Assembly (NCBI GenBank): GCA_029569475.1
Contig: JAKQSZ010000007.1
Location: 1 to 64,000, forward strand
Length of the DNA: 64,000 bases
DNA from: Candidatus Eiseniibacteriota bacterium
GTDB taxonomy: Bacteria > Eisenbacteria > RBG-16-71-46 > CAIMUX01
Direction: 5' to 3'
Below, in pieces: positions 14,093 to 22,259 of the stretch. A program made the position numbers and the translations under genes. Numbering within the stretch: the stretch's first letter is position 1; every line of letters starts with the position of its first letter. The notes under the pieces were generated by a model, which had not been told where the DNA came from, did no database searches, and saw only the letters and a list, made by a program, of their open reading frames with translations.

Positions 14093-15591
14093 GCGAGCGC
14101 GTCCCGCACATCTCGGGCGGGTGGGCGGATCCGAGAGTGCGCTGGGGCGGCCTCCTCGTGGCCGGCGGCTGCCTGTTGGGTGGAGCCTTCGCCTGGGCGC
14201 CGGTGCCGGTGGCCCTGGCTGTGGCGATCGGCCTCTTGTCCTGGATGTCCCTGCGGCGATTCTCGTGGTCCATCCTGCTGCTGCTGACGCTTCGGCCGTG
14301 CCTCGACCTGGCGAGCCAGTTCGGCATAGCGCTGGGTCCTATCCGGCTCAACCTACCCGCCGCCGCCGGGATCCTCATCTTCGGACTCGCCGTGTTCTAC
14401 CTCGTGGACCGCCGGCTGCGGGGCGCGCCGCTGGACGGTGGGGGCGCTCCGTCCGTCGCCTTCGGCGTCCTGGCTTTCGTCAATCTGCTCGGCATCCTCG
14501 TCGGCGGTTCCTATGGCGGCGCCGGCTTCGCCGCCATCGCCGCGCGCGAGTCGGTGCGGTTCCTCAGCATATGGGGAATGTACTTCGTCCTGGTCAACCT
14601 TCTGGGCGAGGGGATGGAAGAGCGGAGCATCTATCGCGCTCTGTACATCAGCATGATCGTGCCGGTGGCTCTGGGAATCGGCGAGTTCTTTCTCTATCTG
14701 TCCACGGGGTTGTACAACCTGCAGGACGGGGCGCCCCATGGACGGCTGACCGGATCCTTCTTCCATGCCACCGCCTTCGGTTTCCACCTCGCGGTCGTCA
14801 TCATCATCACGCTGACGCTGCTTCGCTCCACGCGCCGGTCCGTCCCCCGGGGGGTTCTCTGGGTGACGCTCGTCATCAGCGGATGGTTGCTGGTCTTCAC
14901 CTTCGCGCGGGGCGCGTGGATCTGCCTGGCGATCGGCCTGGTGGTCAAGGCGTTGCTCGATCCCCGCCGGATGCTCAAGCCGGTGCTGGTCTTTGGCGTT
15001 GCCGCCGCGATCCTCGTCGGGCCCCGGGTGGTTTCCCGTTTCGGCGACATCAACTCCAGCATCTCGCTGGGGAGAGTCCTGCAAACCCGCGGGGCCCGGC
15101 TGAACTCCTTCGAGTGGCGCATCTACAACTGGGTCGTCCTGGCGGTGAAGGCCAAGGATCGACCCTGGTTGGGATACGGGACGGGCGCTACCTCCGAGGT
15201 CAACCCCCACGTCACGAGCGAGCGCGAAGGACGCGGTTTCAATGCGCACAGCGAGTGGGTGGCCTACCTGGTCGAGCACGGGATCGTGGGCGTGCTCGCG
15301 CTGGCCTTCTACTACGGCCGGTTGGCCCGGTGGCTGACCGTACTGCGGCGGCGCCTGTCCCGCCTGGCGGAAAAGCGCGCGTCGGGGTTGTCGCCGCCCG
15401 GGGATCCCGACCTGAGCCCCGACCTGGCCGGGACCGGCTTGGAGCTGCTCGCGGGTTTCCTGGTCGTGGGTCTGTTCGCGCAGGTTCCGCTCGAGCATAC
15501 CTCGACGTACTACTTCGTGGCCGGCTTGCTCGCGATCCTGCGCGCGGCCGAGCGGGCGGCCATGCGAGCAACGGACGCGGGGAGGTCGTGA
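14089..15591 (+). CDS. O-antigen polymerase/ligase family membrane protein
   Basis: 500 residues with about eleven to twelve membrane segments and the large periplasmic loop of the Wzy/WaaL superfamily (about 320-390). Family signs are FARGAWICLAIGLVVK, the loop stretch RPWLGYGTGATSEVNPH and the following HSEWVAYLVEHGIVG, i.e. the GxGxG and HNxxL-like motif region where an Arg and a His act in polymerisation or ligation. It probably joins oligosaccharide repeat units outside the inner membrane into the polymer exported by the next genes. Polymerase or ligase cannot be told apart by sequence; operon context with Wza/Wzz-like proteins favours a polymerase. Confidence 0.85.
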   Translation: MSERVPHISGGWADPRVRWGGLLVAGGCLLGGAFAWAPVPVALAVAIGLLSWMSLRRFSWSILLLLTLRPCLDLASQFGIALGPIRLNLPAAAGILIFGLAVFYLVDRRLRGAPLDGGGAPSVAFGVLAFVNLLGILVGGSYGGAGFAAIAARESVRFLSIWGMYFVLVNLLGEGMEERSIYRALYISMIVPVALGIGEFFLYLSTGLYNLQDGAPHGRLTGSFFHATAFGFHLAVVIIITLTLLRSTRRSVPRGVLWVTLVISGWLLVFTFARGAWICLAIGLVVKALLDPRRMLKPVLVFGVAAAILVGPRVVSRFGDINSSISLGRVLQTRGARLNSFEWRIYNWVVLAVKAKDRPWLGYGTGATSEVNPHVTSEREGRGFNAHSEWVAYLVEHGIVGVLALAFYYGRLARWLTVLRRRLSRLAEKRASGLSPPGDPDLSPDLAGTGLELLAGFLVVGLFAQVPLEHTSTYYFVAGLLAILRAAERAAMRATDAGRS

Positions 15592-15745
15592 CGCCGGCAG
15601 AGCCGCACTGGCTCGCCGTGGCTGACTCGCCCGCGTGGATCCGGGGCCGATTGACAGGGCTCGGAGGCACGACATACCCTCAGGCGACAGAAATCCGCGG
15701 CGCAGTTCGAATAGCTGCTGCAACGCACCCACGCAGACAGGGACG

Positions 15746-17566
15746 ATGCCAGGCAAGGAAGCAGATACCAGAGAGGTCCATTCAGGAGCGCCTGCCGTGG
15801 GGGCCTTTGCCTCCGCGGCGGTGATGGGCCCGCGCGGCCGGTCAGGCCTCGGGGCAGGCATCTCGCGCGTCCGGCCACGTTTGCGTTCATGCTTCCCGAC
15901 GTGCCTCCGGCCGCGCCTCCGGTCAGGCCTCCGGCCGTGCCTCTTTCTGGCCGCGCTGTGCCTGATGGCCGCCCGGGCGATGGGACAGGAGGCTGTTCGA
16001 CCCGGTCGCGCCGGCGCCGGTATCGCGGGGGAACGCACCGGCATCGCGGGGGAACGGGCCTGGGAGAGCATCGCCGACCGGACGCCGCGAGGTTCCTTGG
16101 CGCAGGCGCCGTCGGAGGCGCCCATGATGGCGTTGGAGGGGGCGATCGAGGACTCCGTCTATGTCGTGGGTCCGGGCGACCGGTTCGTGCTCGGCATCTG
16201 GGGCGTCGCGCCGCTCAGCCTGGATCTTCAGGTCGACCTCGAAGGCCGGCTGTTCATTCCACAGGTGGGGGTCGTGCCCGCGTCCGATCGCACGCTGCGT
16301 GAGGTCCGCCGGTCGGTCGCCGAGATGATGCGGCGGGATTATCCTCGATCCACGTGGACACTGTCGCTGGTCGAGGCGCGGGAGTTCCGCGCGTTCGTGA
16401 CGGGCCGGGTGGCACAGCCGGGCAGCCGCCGGGCTACCGGGACGGAGCGCGTGGCGGATCTGATCGCGCGTTCCGGGCCGTTGCTGGACGGCGCCTCGAC
16501 CCGCAACGTCGTCATCGATCGCCGCGACGGCACGCGCGTGCGCGCCGATCTCGAACGTTTCCGGCGGCTGGGAGATCTGCGGGCCAACCCATTCGTGCGC
16601 GACGGAGACCGGGTGAATGTCCCCACCGCGGGACCGGTGGTCGAGATCTACGGCGCGGTGCGCGATTCCAGCGGCGTCCATGAGTGGGTGGAGGGCGAAA
16701 GGGTCTCCGGCCTGGTCGAACTGGCGGGAGGGATGCGGCCCGAGGCGCTGGCGGATTCGATCCGTCTTGTCCGTGTCGTTCCCGGCCGCGCGGCCGAGAC
16801 GTTGATCTGCCGGCTGCCCGAGGTGGATCCGGTCCTGCAGGCGTACGACCAGGTTTTCGTCGGGGCGCGGGAGGACCGGGAGCCCGGGCCCGTGGTGACG
16901 CTGCGCGGGGAGGTCCGTCTTCCCGGTAGCCATCCCATCGTCGAAGGCCGGAGCCGGTTGCGCGATGCCCTGATGGCGGCCGGTGGCTTCACCGCGGACG
17001 CCGCCATCGCCGAAGCCACGCTGACAAGGAATCCGAAAGACCTGCCGCGGAACAACGACCCGGAGTACGAGCGCCTGGCGCTGATGACACCGTCGGCGAT
17101 GAGCCGCACCGAGTACGGCTACTTCAAGATGAAGTCCAACGAGCGGGCCGGAAAGATGCTCCTGGATTTCGCCGGTGTGCTGGCGGATGCCGGCCACGCC
17201 GACAACATCCCGCTGCGCGATGGCGACCTCATCGAGGTGCCGGCGTTGCGGCCTTTTATCCAGGTCAACGGCCAGGTCGCCTCGCCGGGGGCACTGCGTT
17301 ACGATCCGGCTCTCACCGTGAAGGACTATCTCCGCCTCGCCGGAGGGTATTCCTGGAATGCCCAGAAGAACCGGGTCACCCTGATCCGGGCCGGGAGCCA
17401 GGAGTGGGTGCGCTCCGACGTCCAGTCGGCGCGTCCTCTGCCGGGTGATGTGATCTGGGTGCCGGAGCGAACGGAGCGGAGCACCTGGGCCACGGTCCGT
17501 GAGGGCCTTCTCGTCCTCTCCCAGGTCGCCACCATTGTGCTCATTACCGACCAGTTGACCCGATGA
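15746..17566 (+). CDS. Polysaccharide export protein with SLBB domains (Wza/GumB-like)
   Basis: 606 residues. After a long Arg-rich leader the hydrophobic core of a signal peptide is at about 65-79 (PCLFLAALCLMAARAMG). The Poly_export domain is at about 135-220 (VVGPGDRFVLGIWGV, IPQVGVVPASDRTL). Two or three SLBB domains follow (FVTGRVAQPGSRRATG, EIYGAVRDSSGVHEW, LRGEVRLPGSHPI, QVNGQVASPGALRY). These form the outer-membrane export channel for polysaccharides. ATG 15746 is chosen, with CAGGGA nearby; ATG 15824 would shorten the leader. A 21-bp duplication encodes GIAGERTGIAGERA. The C-terminus ends in a hydrophobic stretch, and its stop overlaps the Wzz-like start (ATGA at 17563-17566). Confidence 0.85.
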   Translation: MPGKEADTREVHSGAPAVGAFASAAVMGPRGRSGLGAGISRVRPRLRSCFPTCLRPRLRSGLRPCLFLAALCLMAARAMGQEAVRPGRAGAGIAGERTGIAGERAWESIADRTPRGSLAQAPSEAPMMALEGAIEDSVYVVGPGDRFVLGIWGVAPLSLDLQVDLEGRLFIPQVGVVPASDRTLREVRRSVAEMMRRDYPRSTWTLSLVEAREFRAFVTGRVAQPGSRRATGTERVADLIARSGPLLDGASTRNVVIDRRDGTRVRADLERFRRLGDLRANPFVRDGDRVNVPTAGPVVEIYGAVRDSSGVHEWVEGERVSGLVELAGGMRPEALADSIRLVRVVPGRAAETLICRLPEVDPVLQAYDQVFVGAREDREPGPVVTLRGEVRLPGSHPIVEGRSRLRDALMAAGGFTADAAIAEATLTRNPKDLPRNNDPEYERLALMTPSAMSRTEYGYFKMKSNERAGKMLLDFAGVLADAGHADNIPLRDGDLIEVPALRPFIQVNGQVASPGALRYDPALTVKDYLRLAGGYSWNAQKNRVTLIRAGSQEWVRSDVQSARPLPGDVIWVPERTERSTWATVREGLLVLSQVATIVLITDQLTR

Positions 17567-18801
17567 CGCTGCCTGACGAATCCCAACGCGCCGCTCCCGC
17601 CTGGACCACGCTCCTGGGCCATGTCTGGGCGGCCCGCCGTTGGATTGCCGCGGCGGGGGCGGGAGCCTTCCTGATCGCCAGCGCCGTCATGCTGATCGTC
17701 CCGGAGACCTACCGGGCGCGGGCGGTCTTGCTTCCCGCCGACAAGTCGAGCACGGCCGGTCTCGCCGCGATGATGCTGGCGCAGGCCGGCATCGGCGAGC
17801 TCTTCGGCGGCGCGGGCGAGCAGGGAACCAGCGGCCTCTATCGCGAGATTCTGCAGAGCCGCACGGTGGCCGACAGCGTCATCGTCAACCTCGGCCTGCT
17901 CCGGGATTACGAGTTGGACGATGAGGTGCCCGGCCGCGCCCTGGAGGCGGCCCGCCGTATGCTGGAGTCGCGGATTCGCGTCAGCCAGTCCCTGGCCGGG
18001 TTGGTCACGATCGACGCCGAGCATCAGACCGGGTTGGCGCCGCGCTTTCGGCCCGCCACCCGGGCCTACGCGAGCGCGCGCTGCGCGGAGATCGCCAATG
18101 CGTTCGTGGACCAGCTCAACAGGGTCAACCTCGATCGCTCGGTGAGCCGGGCACGGCAGACGCGCGCGTATCTGGAGCGCCAGATCGAGGAGGCCCGGAC
18201 GGCGCAACAGGCGGCGGCGCAGGCCCTGGTCAACTTCCAGGAGAGACACGGCGCGATCTCGATCGATGACCAGACCCGCCTGGCCTTTGAGGCCGCCGCG
18301 GAACTGCAGTCCCGCATCCTGACGCGCAAGGTCGAGCTCGGTCTCTTGCGCCGCAGCGATTCCGAGAGCAGTCCCCGTGTGCGCGCTCTCCGCGTGGAGA
18401 TCGAGGAACTGGAGCGCCAGATCGCGGGCATGGAGGCCGGGATCCGGATCGGTCCCGGTGGCGCGGGCCACGGCAGCTCCGAACCGGATGGCCGGGCGAT
18501 GCCGTTGGCCGAGATCCCGCTGCTGGCGACGCAGTACGGCGAGTTGCTCCGGGAGGTCAAGATCCAGGAAGCGCTGATCGCGGCGCTGACGCAGCAGTTT
18601 TACGAGGCGAAGCTTGCCGAGACCGACGACCTGCCGACCGTGCACGTGCTCGACCGCGCCGTTCCGCCGGCTCGCAAGGATGCTCCCCGCCGCGTGGTCA
18701 CGGTCCTCGGCGCGACCGTTCTCGCCCTGATCGCGGCCGGCGCCTGGGCGGCCGCCAGCCCCGGGATCGGGCGGTGGCGGCGGATGTCGAATCTCGGTTG
18801 A
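17563..18801 (+). CDS. Wzz/GNVR-type polysaccharide chain-length determinant
   Basis: 412 residues in the polysaccharide co-polymerase layout: N-terminal helix at about 24-46, a periplasmic region starting ETYRARAVLLPADKS, a coiled-coil middle (about 190-290, with ERQIEEARTAQQAAAQALV), a GNVR-like part near the end, and a C-terminal helix at about 383-402 after VLDRAVPPARKDAPRR. The proline before the second helix is typical. There is no cytoplasmic tyrosine-kinase domain, unlike Wzc. It would control chain length with the polymerase and the SLBB exporter, with which it overlaps by four bases. No BY-kinase gene is seen in the operon. Confidence 0.85.
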   Translation: MTLPDESQRAAPAWTTLLGHVWAARRWIAAAGAGAFLIASAVMLIVPETYRARAVLLPADKSSTAGLAAMMLAQAGIGELFGGAGEQGTSGLYREILQSRTVADSVIVNLGLLRDYELDDEVPGRALEAARRMLESRIRVSQSLAGLVTIDAEHQTGLAPRFRPATRAYASARCAEIANAFVDQLNRVNLDRSVSRARQTRAYLERQIEEARTAQQAAAQALVNFQERHGAISIDDQTRLAFEAAAELQSRILTRKVELGLLRRSDSESSPRVRALRVEIEELERQIAGMEAGIRIGPGGAGHGSSEPDGRAMPLAEIPLLATQYGELLREVKIQEALIAALTQQFYEAKLAETDDLPTVHVLDRAVPPARKDAPRRVVTVLGATVLALIAAGAWAAASPGIGRWRRMSNLG

Positions 18802-18806
18802 GCCAC

Positions 18807-20075
18807 ATGCCGCCGGAGGGGCCGCGCGTTTCGGGCGAGACGGCCGCCCGGGCCGTCCACGCCCGGGGAAGACCGGATGACGGCGGCAGCGGGCCGGTCA
18901 TAGGGCCGGCTCCGAGCCAGCCGACCGGGCCGGTTCCGAGCCAGCCGACCGGGCCGGCTCGAGACGATGCGCTTGCCGACCCGCTCCTCGACCCGCCGGT
19001 TTCCGCCGGTCGGGGGCGTCCCCTCCGCGTGCTCATGCTCACCAACATGTATCCCCATCCGCAGGATCTCTCCTTCGGGACCTTCGTGGAGCAACAGGTC
19101 CGGGCCTTGCGGAATCTCGGCGTGTCGGTCGACGTCCTCTTCGTGAACGGACGGGCCAGCCGGCTCAACTACCTCGCCGGATACCCCCGGCTCTGGCTGC
19201 GCCTGCGGCGGCGCGGCTACGACCTGGTTCATGCCCACTATGTCTTCTCCGGCCTCATCGCGCGGGCCCAGTTCCGCCTGCCCGTCGTACAGAGCTTCCA
19301 TGCTCCGGGGCAGTCGCATACCTGGCAGGGATGGCTGGCGCGCCACCTGGCGTCGCGAGTCGATGCGGTAACGGTGACGTCTCAGGAGCATCATCAACTG
19401 CTGGGGTTCCCTCCCGCCCGGGTCATCCCTTGTGGAGTCGACCTGGAACGGTTCCGGCCGATGCCGCGGGAGGAAGCGCGGGCGCGGGTCGGTTGGCCGG
19501 CCGAGGGGGTTGTGCTCCTCTGGCTGGGAGATCCGCGCAAGGAGAAACGGGTCGACCTCGCCTACACCACCCACGAGGAACTGCGGAGCAAGATGCCGCA
19601 CGTTGGCCTGCGGGTCGTAAGCAAGGTCCCGCACCAGGAGGTGCCCTTCTACCTCAACGCGGCCGATGTCCTGCTCCTGACCTCGGATCACGAGGGGTCT
19701 CCGGTGATCGTCAAGGAAGCGCTGGCCTGCAACCTCCCGGTCGTTTCCACGCGGGTCGGCGATGTCGCGGATCTGCTGCATGGGGTCGACGGATGCCACC
19801 TGGCCGAGCAGGATCCGCGCGACCTTGCGGCGAAGGTCGCGCTCGCGCTGGCCGGAGGCGGCCGGACCCGGGGGCGCGCCAAAATGGAGGCCTGGAGCAC
19901 GACACGCGAGGCGGAGCGCATTGTCCAGGTGTATCGGGAGGTCCTCGAAGCCCGCCGCGGGCGTAGACCGGGCCGTCAGCGGCGATCCGCCACCGGTCAC
20001 GGCAGAGGAAGGCCACCGGAGGCCGCCGCCTCCGGGGCCTCGCCGGACAGGCGAGTTGGGCGGGGGGACGCATGA
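18807..20075 (+). CDS. GT4 family glycosyltransferase of the exopolysaccharide operon
   Basis: 422 residues, GT-B fold. A disordered Pro/Gly/Ser-rich N-terminus (about 1-75, including a 24-bp duplication encoding PSQPTGP) precedes the catalytic part: RVLMLTNMYPHPQDLSFGTF, HAHYVFSGLIARAQF, SFHAPGQSHTW, VIPCGVDLERFRPM, LLWLGDPRKEKRVDL and the EX7E stretch DHEGSPVIVKEALACNLP. The pattern fits GT4 enzymes acting on lipid-linked oligosaccharides. ATG 18807 lies five bases after the previous stop; GTG 18774, which would overlap that gene, is the alternative. Its stop overlaps the pssD-like start by four bases. The acceptor and donor are unknown. Confidence 0.87.
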   Translation: MPPEGPRVSGETAARAVHARGRPDDGGSGPVIGPAPSQPTGPVPSQPTGPARDDALADPLLDPPVSAGRGRPLRVLMLTNMYPHPQDLSFGTFVEQQVRALRNLGVSVDVLFVNGRASRLNYLAGYPRLWLRLRRRGYDLVHAHYVFSGLIARAQFRLPVVQSFHAPGQSHTWQGWLARHLASRVDAVTVTSQEHHQLLGFPPARVIPCGVDLERFRPMPREEARARVGWPAEGVVLLWLGDPRKEKRVDLAYTTHEELRSKMPHVGLRVVSKVPHQEVPFYLNAADVLLLTSDHEGSPVIVKEALACNLPVVSTRVGDVADLLHGVDGCHLAEQDPRDLAAKVALALAGGGRTRGRAKMEAWSTTREAERIVQVYREVLEARRGRRPGRQRRSATGHGRGRPPEAAASGASPDRRVGRGDA

Positions 20076-20548
20076 AGATCCTGGCGATCCTCGGCGAGGG
20101 AGGACATACCAAGGAGATGGTCGCGTTGATCGACCAGCTCGGCGACGGGATCGAATACGCCTACCTGGTGGTGCGCGACGATGAGGTCTCCGCTTCCAAG
20201 ATCCGCGTTCCTGGGCCGGTCTATCGCGTCCAGCGCCCCCGGGACAAGAAGCACATGCTGCTGCTGGATATCTGGAAGACATTGCTCTGCGGCGTCCAGT
20301 CCGCGCGGGCGCTGGTCTCGTTCCGCCCGACGGCGATCATCACCGCCGGTCCTTCGGTCGCGGTGCCGGGCTGCATCGTCGCTCGATGTCTCGGGATCCG
20401 GGTGATCTTCGTGGAGACCGGATCCCGCGTGACCGCCCTCTCCATGACAGGCCGGCTGGTCTATCCGTGGGCTCATCTCTTCTTCGTGCAGTGGCCGGAG
20501 CTGGCCAGCCGCTATCCCAAGGCGGTCTACGCGGGCAGGTTGTTCTGA
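20072..20548 (+). CDS. PssD/Alg14-like glycosyltransferase subunit
   Basis: 158 residues: MKILAILGEGGHTKEM at the start, then PRDKKHMLLLDIWKTL, ITAGPSVAVPGCIVARCLG, IRVIFVETGSRV and FVQWPELASRYP. This is the Alg14-type half of a two-component glycosyltransferase, the membrane-associated partner that recruits the catalytic subunit. In EPS loci these are named PssD/PssE or CpsF/CpsG. Here the partner follows at once with a one-base overlap, which supports the assignment. No transmembrane helix is obvious beyond a hydrophobic patch near 90-110. Start coupled to the upstream gene (ATGA). Confidence 0.85.
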   Translation: MKILAILGEGGHTKEMVALIDQLGDGIEYAYLVVRDDEVSASKIRVPGPVYRVQRPRDKKHMLLLDIWKTLLCGVQSARALVSFRPTAIITAGPSVAVPGCIVARCLGIRVIFVETGSRVTALSMTGRLVYPWAHLFFVQWPELASRYPKAVYAGRLF

Positions 20549-21048
20549 TGTCCGCGCGGCCGCCGAAGGACGCCCGCGGCGCCATCATCCTCCTCACCGT
20601 GGGGACGACCGATTTCGACGAGCTGGTCCGCGCGGTCGATGTCCTTGCGCCGGGGCTGCCCGACCAGGTGGTCGCGCAGATCGGCCGCGGAACCTACGAA
20701 CCCTGCCAGATGAAGTACTTCCGTTTCGCCCCTTCGCTGGACGACTGGTACTCCCGGGCGAAGCTGGTGATCGCGCACGGGGGGCTCGGCACCGCGATCG
20801 AGGTCCTGCAGCGGGGGCTGCCGCTGGTCGCGGTGAGCAACCCCGACCGCTACGACCGGCATCAGGACGATCTGCTGCGAGCCTTCGAGGAGCGCGGGCA
20901 TCTGCTCTGGTGCCGGGACCTGCGGGATCTGGGCGGCGCGTTGCGGGCGGCGGCCTCGATGAGCTTCACCCCCTATACGACGCCGGCCTGCCACATCGCG
21001 CAGAAGATCCGCGCTTACCTGGGCTTGCGGGAATCGACTCCGGGGTAA
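20548..21048 (+). CDS. PssE/Alg13-like glycosyltransferase catalytic subunit
   Basis: 166 residues matching the C-terminal half of GT28 enzymes: LLTVGTTDFDELVRAVD, RFAPSLDDWYSRAKLVI, HGGLGTAIEVLQRGLPLV and NPDRYDRHQDDLLRAF. These residues bind the UDP-sugar, so this is the catalytic partner of the preceding Alg14-like protein. The start ATG at 20548 shares its A with the TGA of pssD (TGATG), a clear coupled start; the open frame upstream of it is only the shadow of that gene. Its last 34 bases overlap the 3' end of the convergent deacetylase gene. It is the last gene of the operon. Confidence 0.87.
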   Translation: MSARPPKDARGAIILLTVGTTDFDELVRAVDVLAPGLPDQVVAQIGRGTYEPCQMKYFRFAPSLDDWYSRAKLVIAHGGLGTAIEVLQRGLPLVAVSNPDRYDRHQDDLLRAFEERGHLLWCRDLRDLGGALRAAASMSFTPYTTPACHIAQKIRAYLGLRESTPG

Positions 21049-22019
21049 CCATGCCCGAGACCGGGACCGGGATCGAGATCGCGGCCTCTTTCGTCGCATG
21101 ATTCCGAAATACCCGACGCCTCGCCTTCCGGCAAACCTGTGACCTCATCATCGCGGCACCTGCGCCGGTAGTAGGCGGCGACCTCCCCGAAGGGCGCGAT
21201 CCAGACGCCGCCGTCGGCCAGGATCTCGTCGAGGACCCAGGCGAGGTGCTCCGCGTCGCAGTCCTCCCGGTTGTGAACCGAGACGTTGACCCAGAGGCGC
21301 CTTTCCTTCCAGATCGGCACGAACTCGCGGACCGAAGCGCGGGTTGTCGCCTCATCGTTGCGGTTCCGGTCGACGAAGTGCGTGATCGTGTGGGTCTGCG
21401 GGACCTGATAGAGGGAAACCGAATCCCACAGGGCGACCCCTCCCCTCTGGGTGGTGATCAGGTTGCCGCCGAGGCCGCCGTCGCGAACCGCTTCGTAGTA
21501 CTGCGCGGCCATTGCCATGACCCGTTCGTCGTGGGAGTTGTAGGGATAGGCCATGACCCGGCAACGGTAGTGCCGGTCGGTGATCATGAGGTTGAGCGTG
21601 TCGCGCGAGCCCTTGAGCTCACGCCGAAGCTCCGGCTCGCTCAGCTTTGTCAGGTCAAGGTGCGCCAGCCCGTGTCCTCCGATCTCGAAGTCCTCGCGGG
21701 CCAGGCGGTTCAACTCGGCCCAGCCCAACTTCTCGGACCGGCCCACCCAGCGCGGAACCGTGAAGACGGTGAACCTGAGGCCCCGGGCCCGGAAGACCTC
21801 CGCCCATTCCATGTTCTCGATGTTGTTGTCATCGCTCGAGAAGGTGAAGGCCGCATCGTGGCCGTTCCACATGACCGAGGCGCAGGGAAGCAGCACTTGC
21901 TCGGGAGCGGTGCCTGAGTCGGAACAGGAACTCGAGGCGAGGACGATCAGGATCGCCGCGAGGATGGCCAGAGCACCGGAAGAACGCCGCGAGGCTGGGG
22001 CAAAGGCAGGTCGGGGCAT
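21015..22019 (-). CDS. Polysaccharide deacetylase-like lipoprotein
   Basis: 334 residues. The N-terminus RRSSGALAILAAILIVLASSSC is a probable lipoprotein signal with C32 as the lipidated residue. The NodB-type fold shows FTFSSDDNN (metal-binding Asp pair), EIGGHGLAHLDL (HxxxH metal ligands) and RVMAYPYN. The enzyme would remove acetyl groups from a surface polysaccharide in the periplasm or outside the cell. The start at 22019 is preceded by CAGGAA. It converges on the exopolysaccharide operon and overlaps the end of pssE by 34 bases, so the final C-terminal residues, which look like run-on (Gly/Pro/Asp-rich), may not be functional. Substrate unknown; the location suggests the polymer made next door. 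Confidence 0.8.
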   Translation of the reverse strand: MPRPAFAPASRRSSGALAILAAILIVLASSSCSDSGTAPEQVLLPCASVMWNGHDAAFTFSSDDNNIENMEWAEVFRARGLRFTVFTVPRWVGRSEKLGWAELNRLAREDFEIGGHGLAHLDLTKLSEPELRRELKGSRDTLNLMITDRHYRCRVMAYPYNSHDERVMAMAAQYYEAVRDGGLGGNLITTQRGGVALWDSVSLYQVPQTHTITHFVDRNRNDEATTRASVREFVPIWKERRLWVNVSVHNREDCDAEHLAWVLDEILADGGVWIAPFGEVAAYYRRRCRDDEVTGLPEGEASGISESCDERGRDLDPGPGLGHGYPGVDSRKPR

Positions 22020-22259
22020 CGAAGGTTCCTGAGATTGGTCCGCCGGATCGTGACGCTTGGGACGCGCGTCACGGATGGAGAGGTTTGCACCGGGGTGCAC
22101 TCACGATGATAGGCGGGACAACGGCCGTGTGCAAGTCTGCTCCGCCACGGATCGCCACGCAGTTCCGTCGCGCGTTGGGCAATCCGGCCGTGGAGAAAAA
22201 CACCCCGAGCTTTGCCCCATGAAGACAGTCGCGGGGGCATGACTGAGACTGGCCGTGCT

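Noticed and set aside
13848..15824. 658-residue frame overlapping the O-antigen polymerase
   Set aside because: Low-complexity Arg/Pro frame; the polymerase frame has the membrane topology and motifs.
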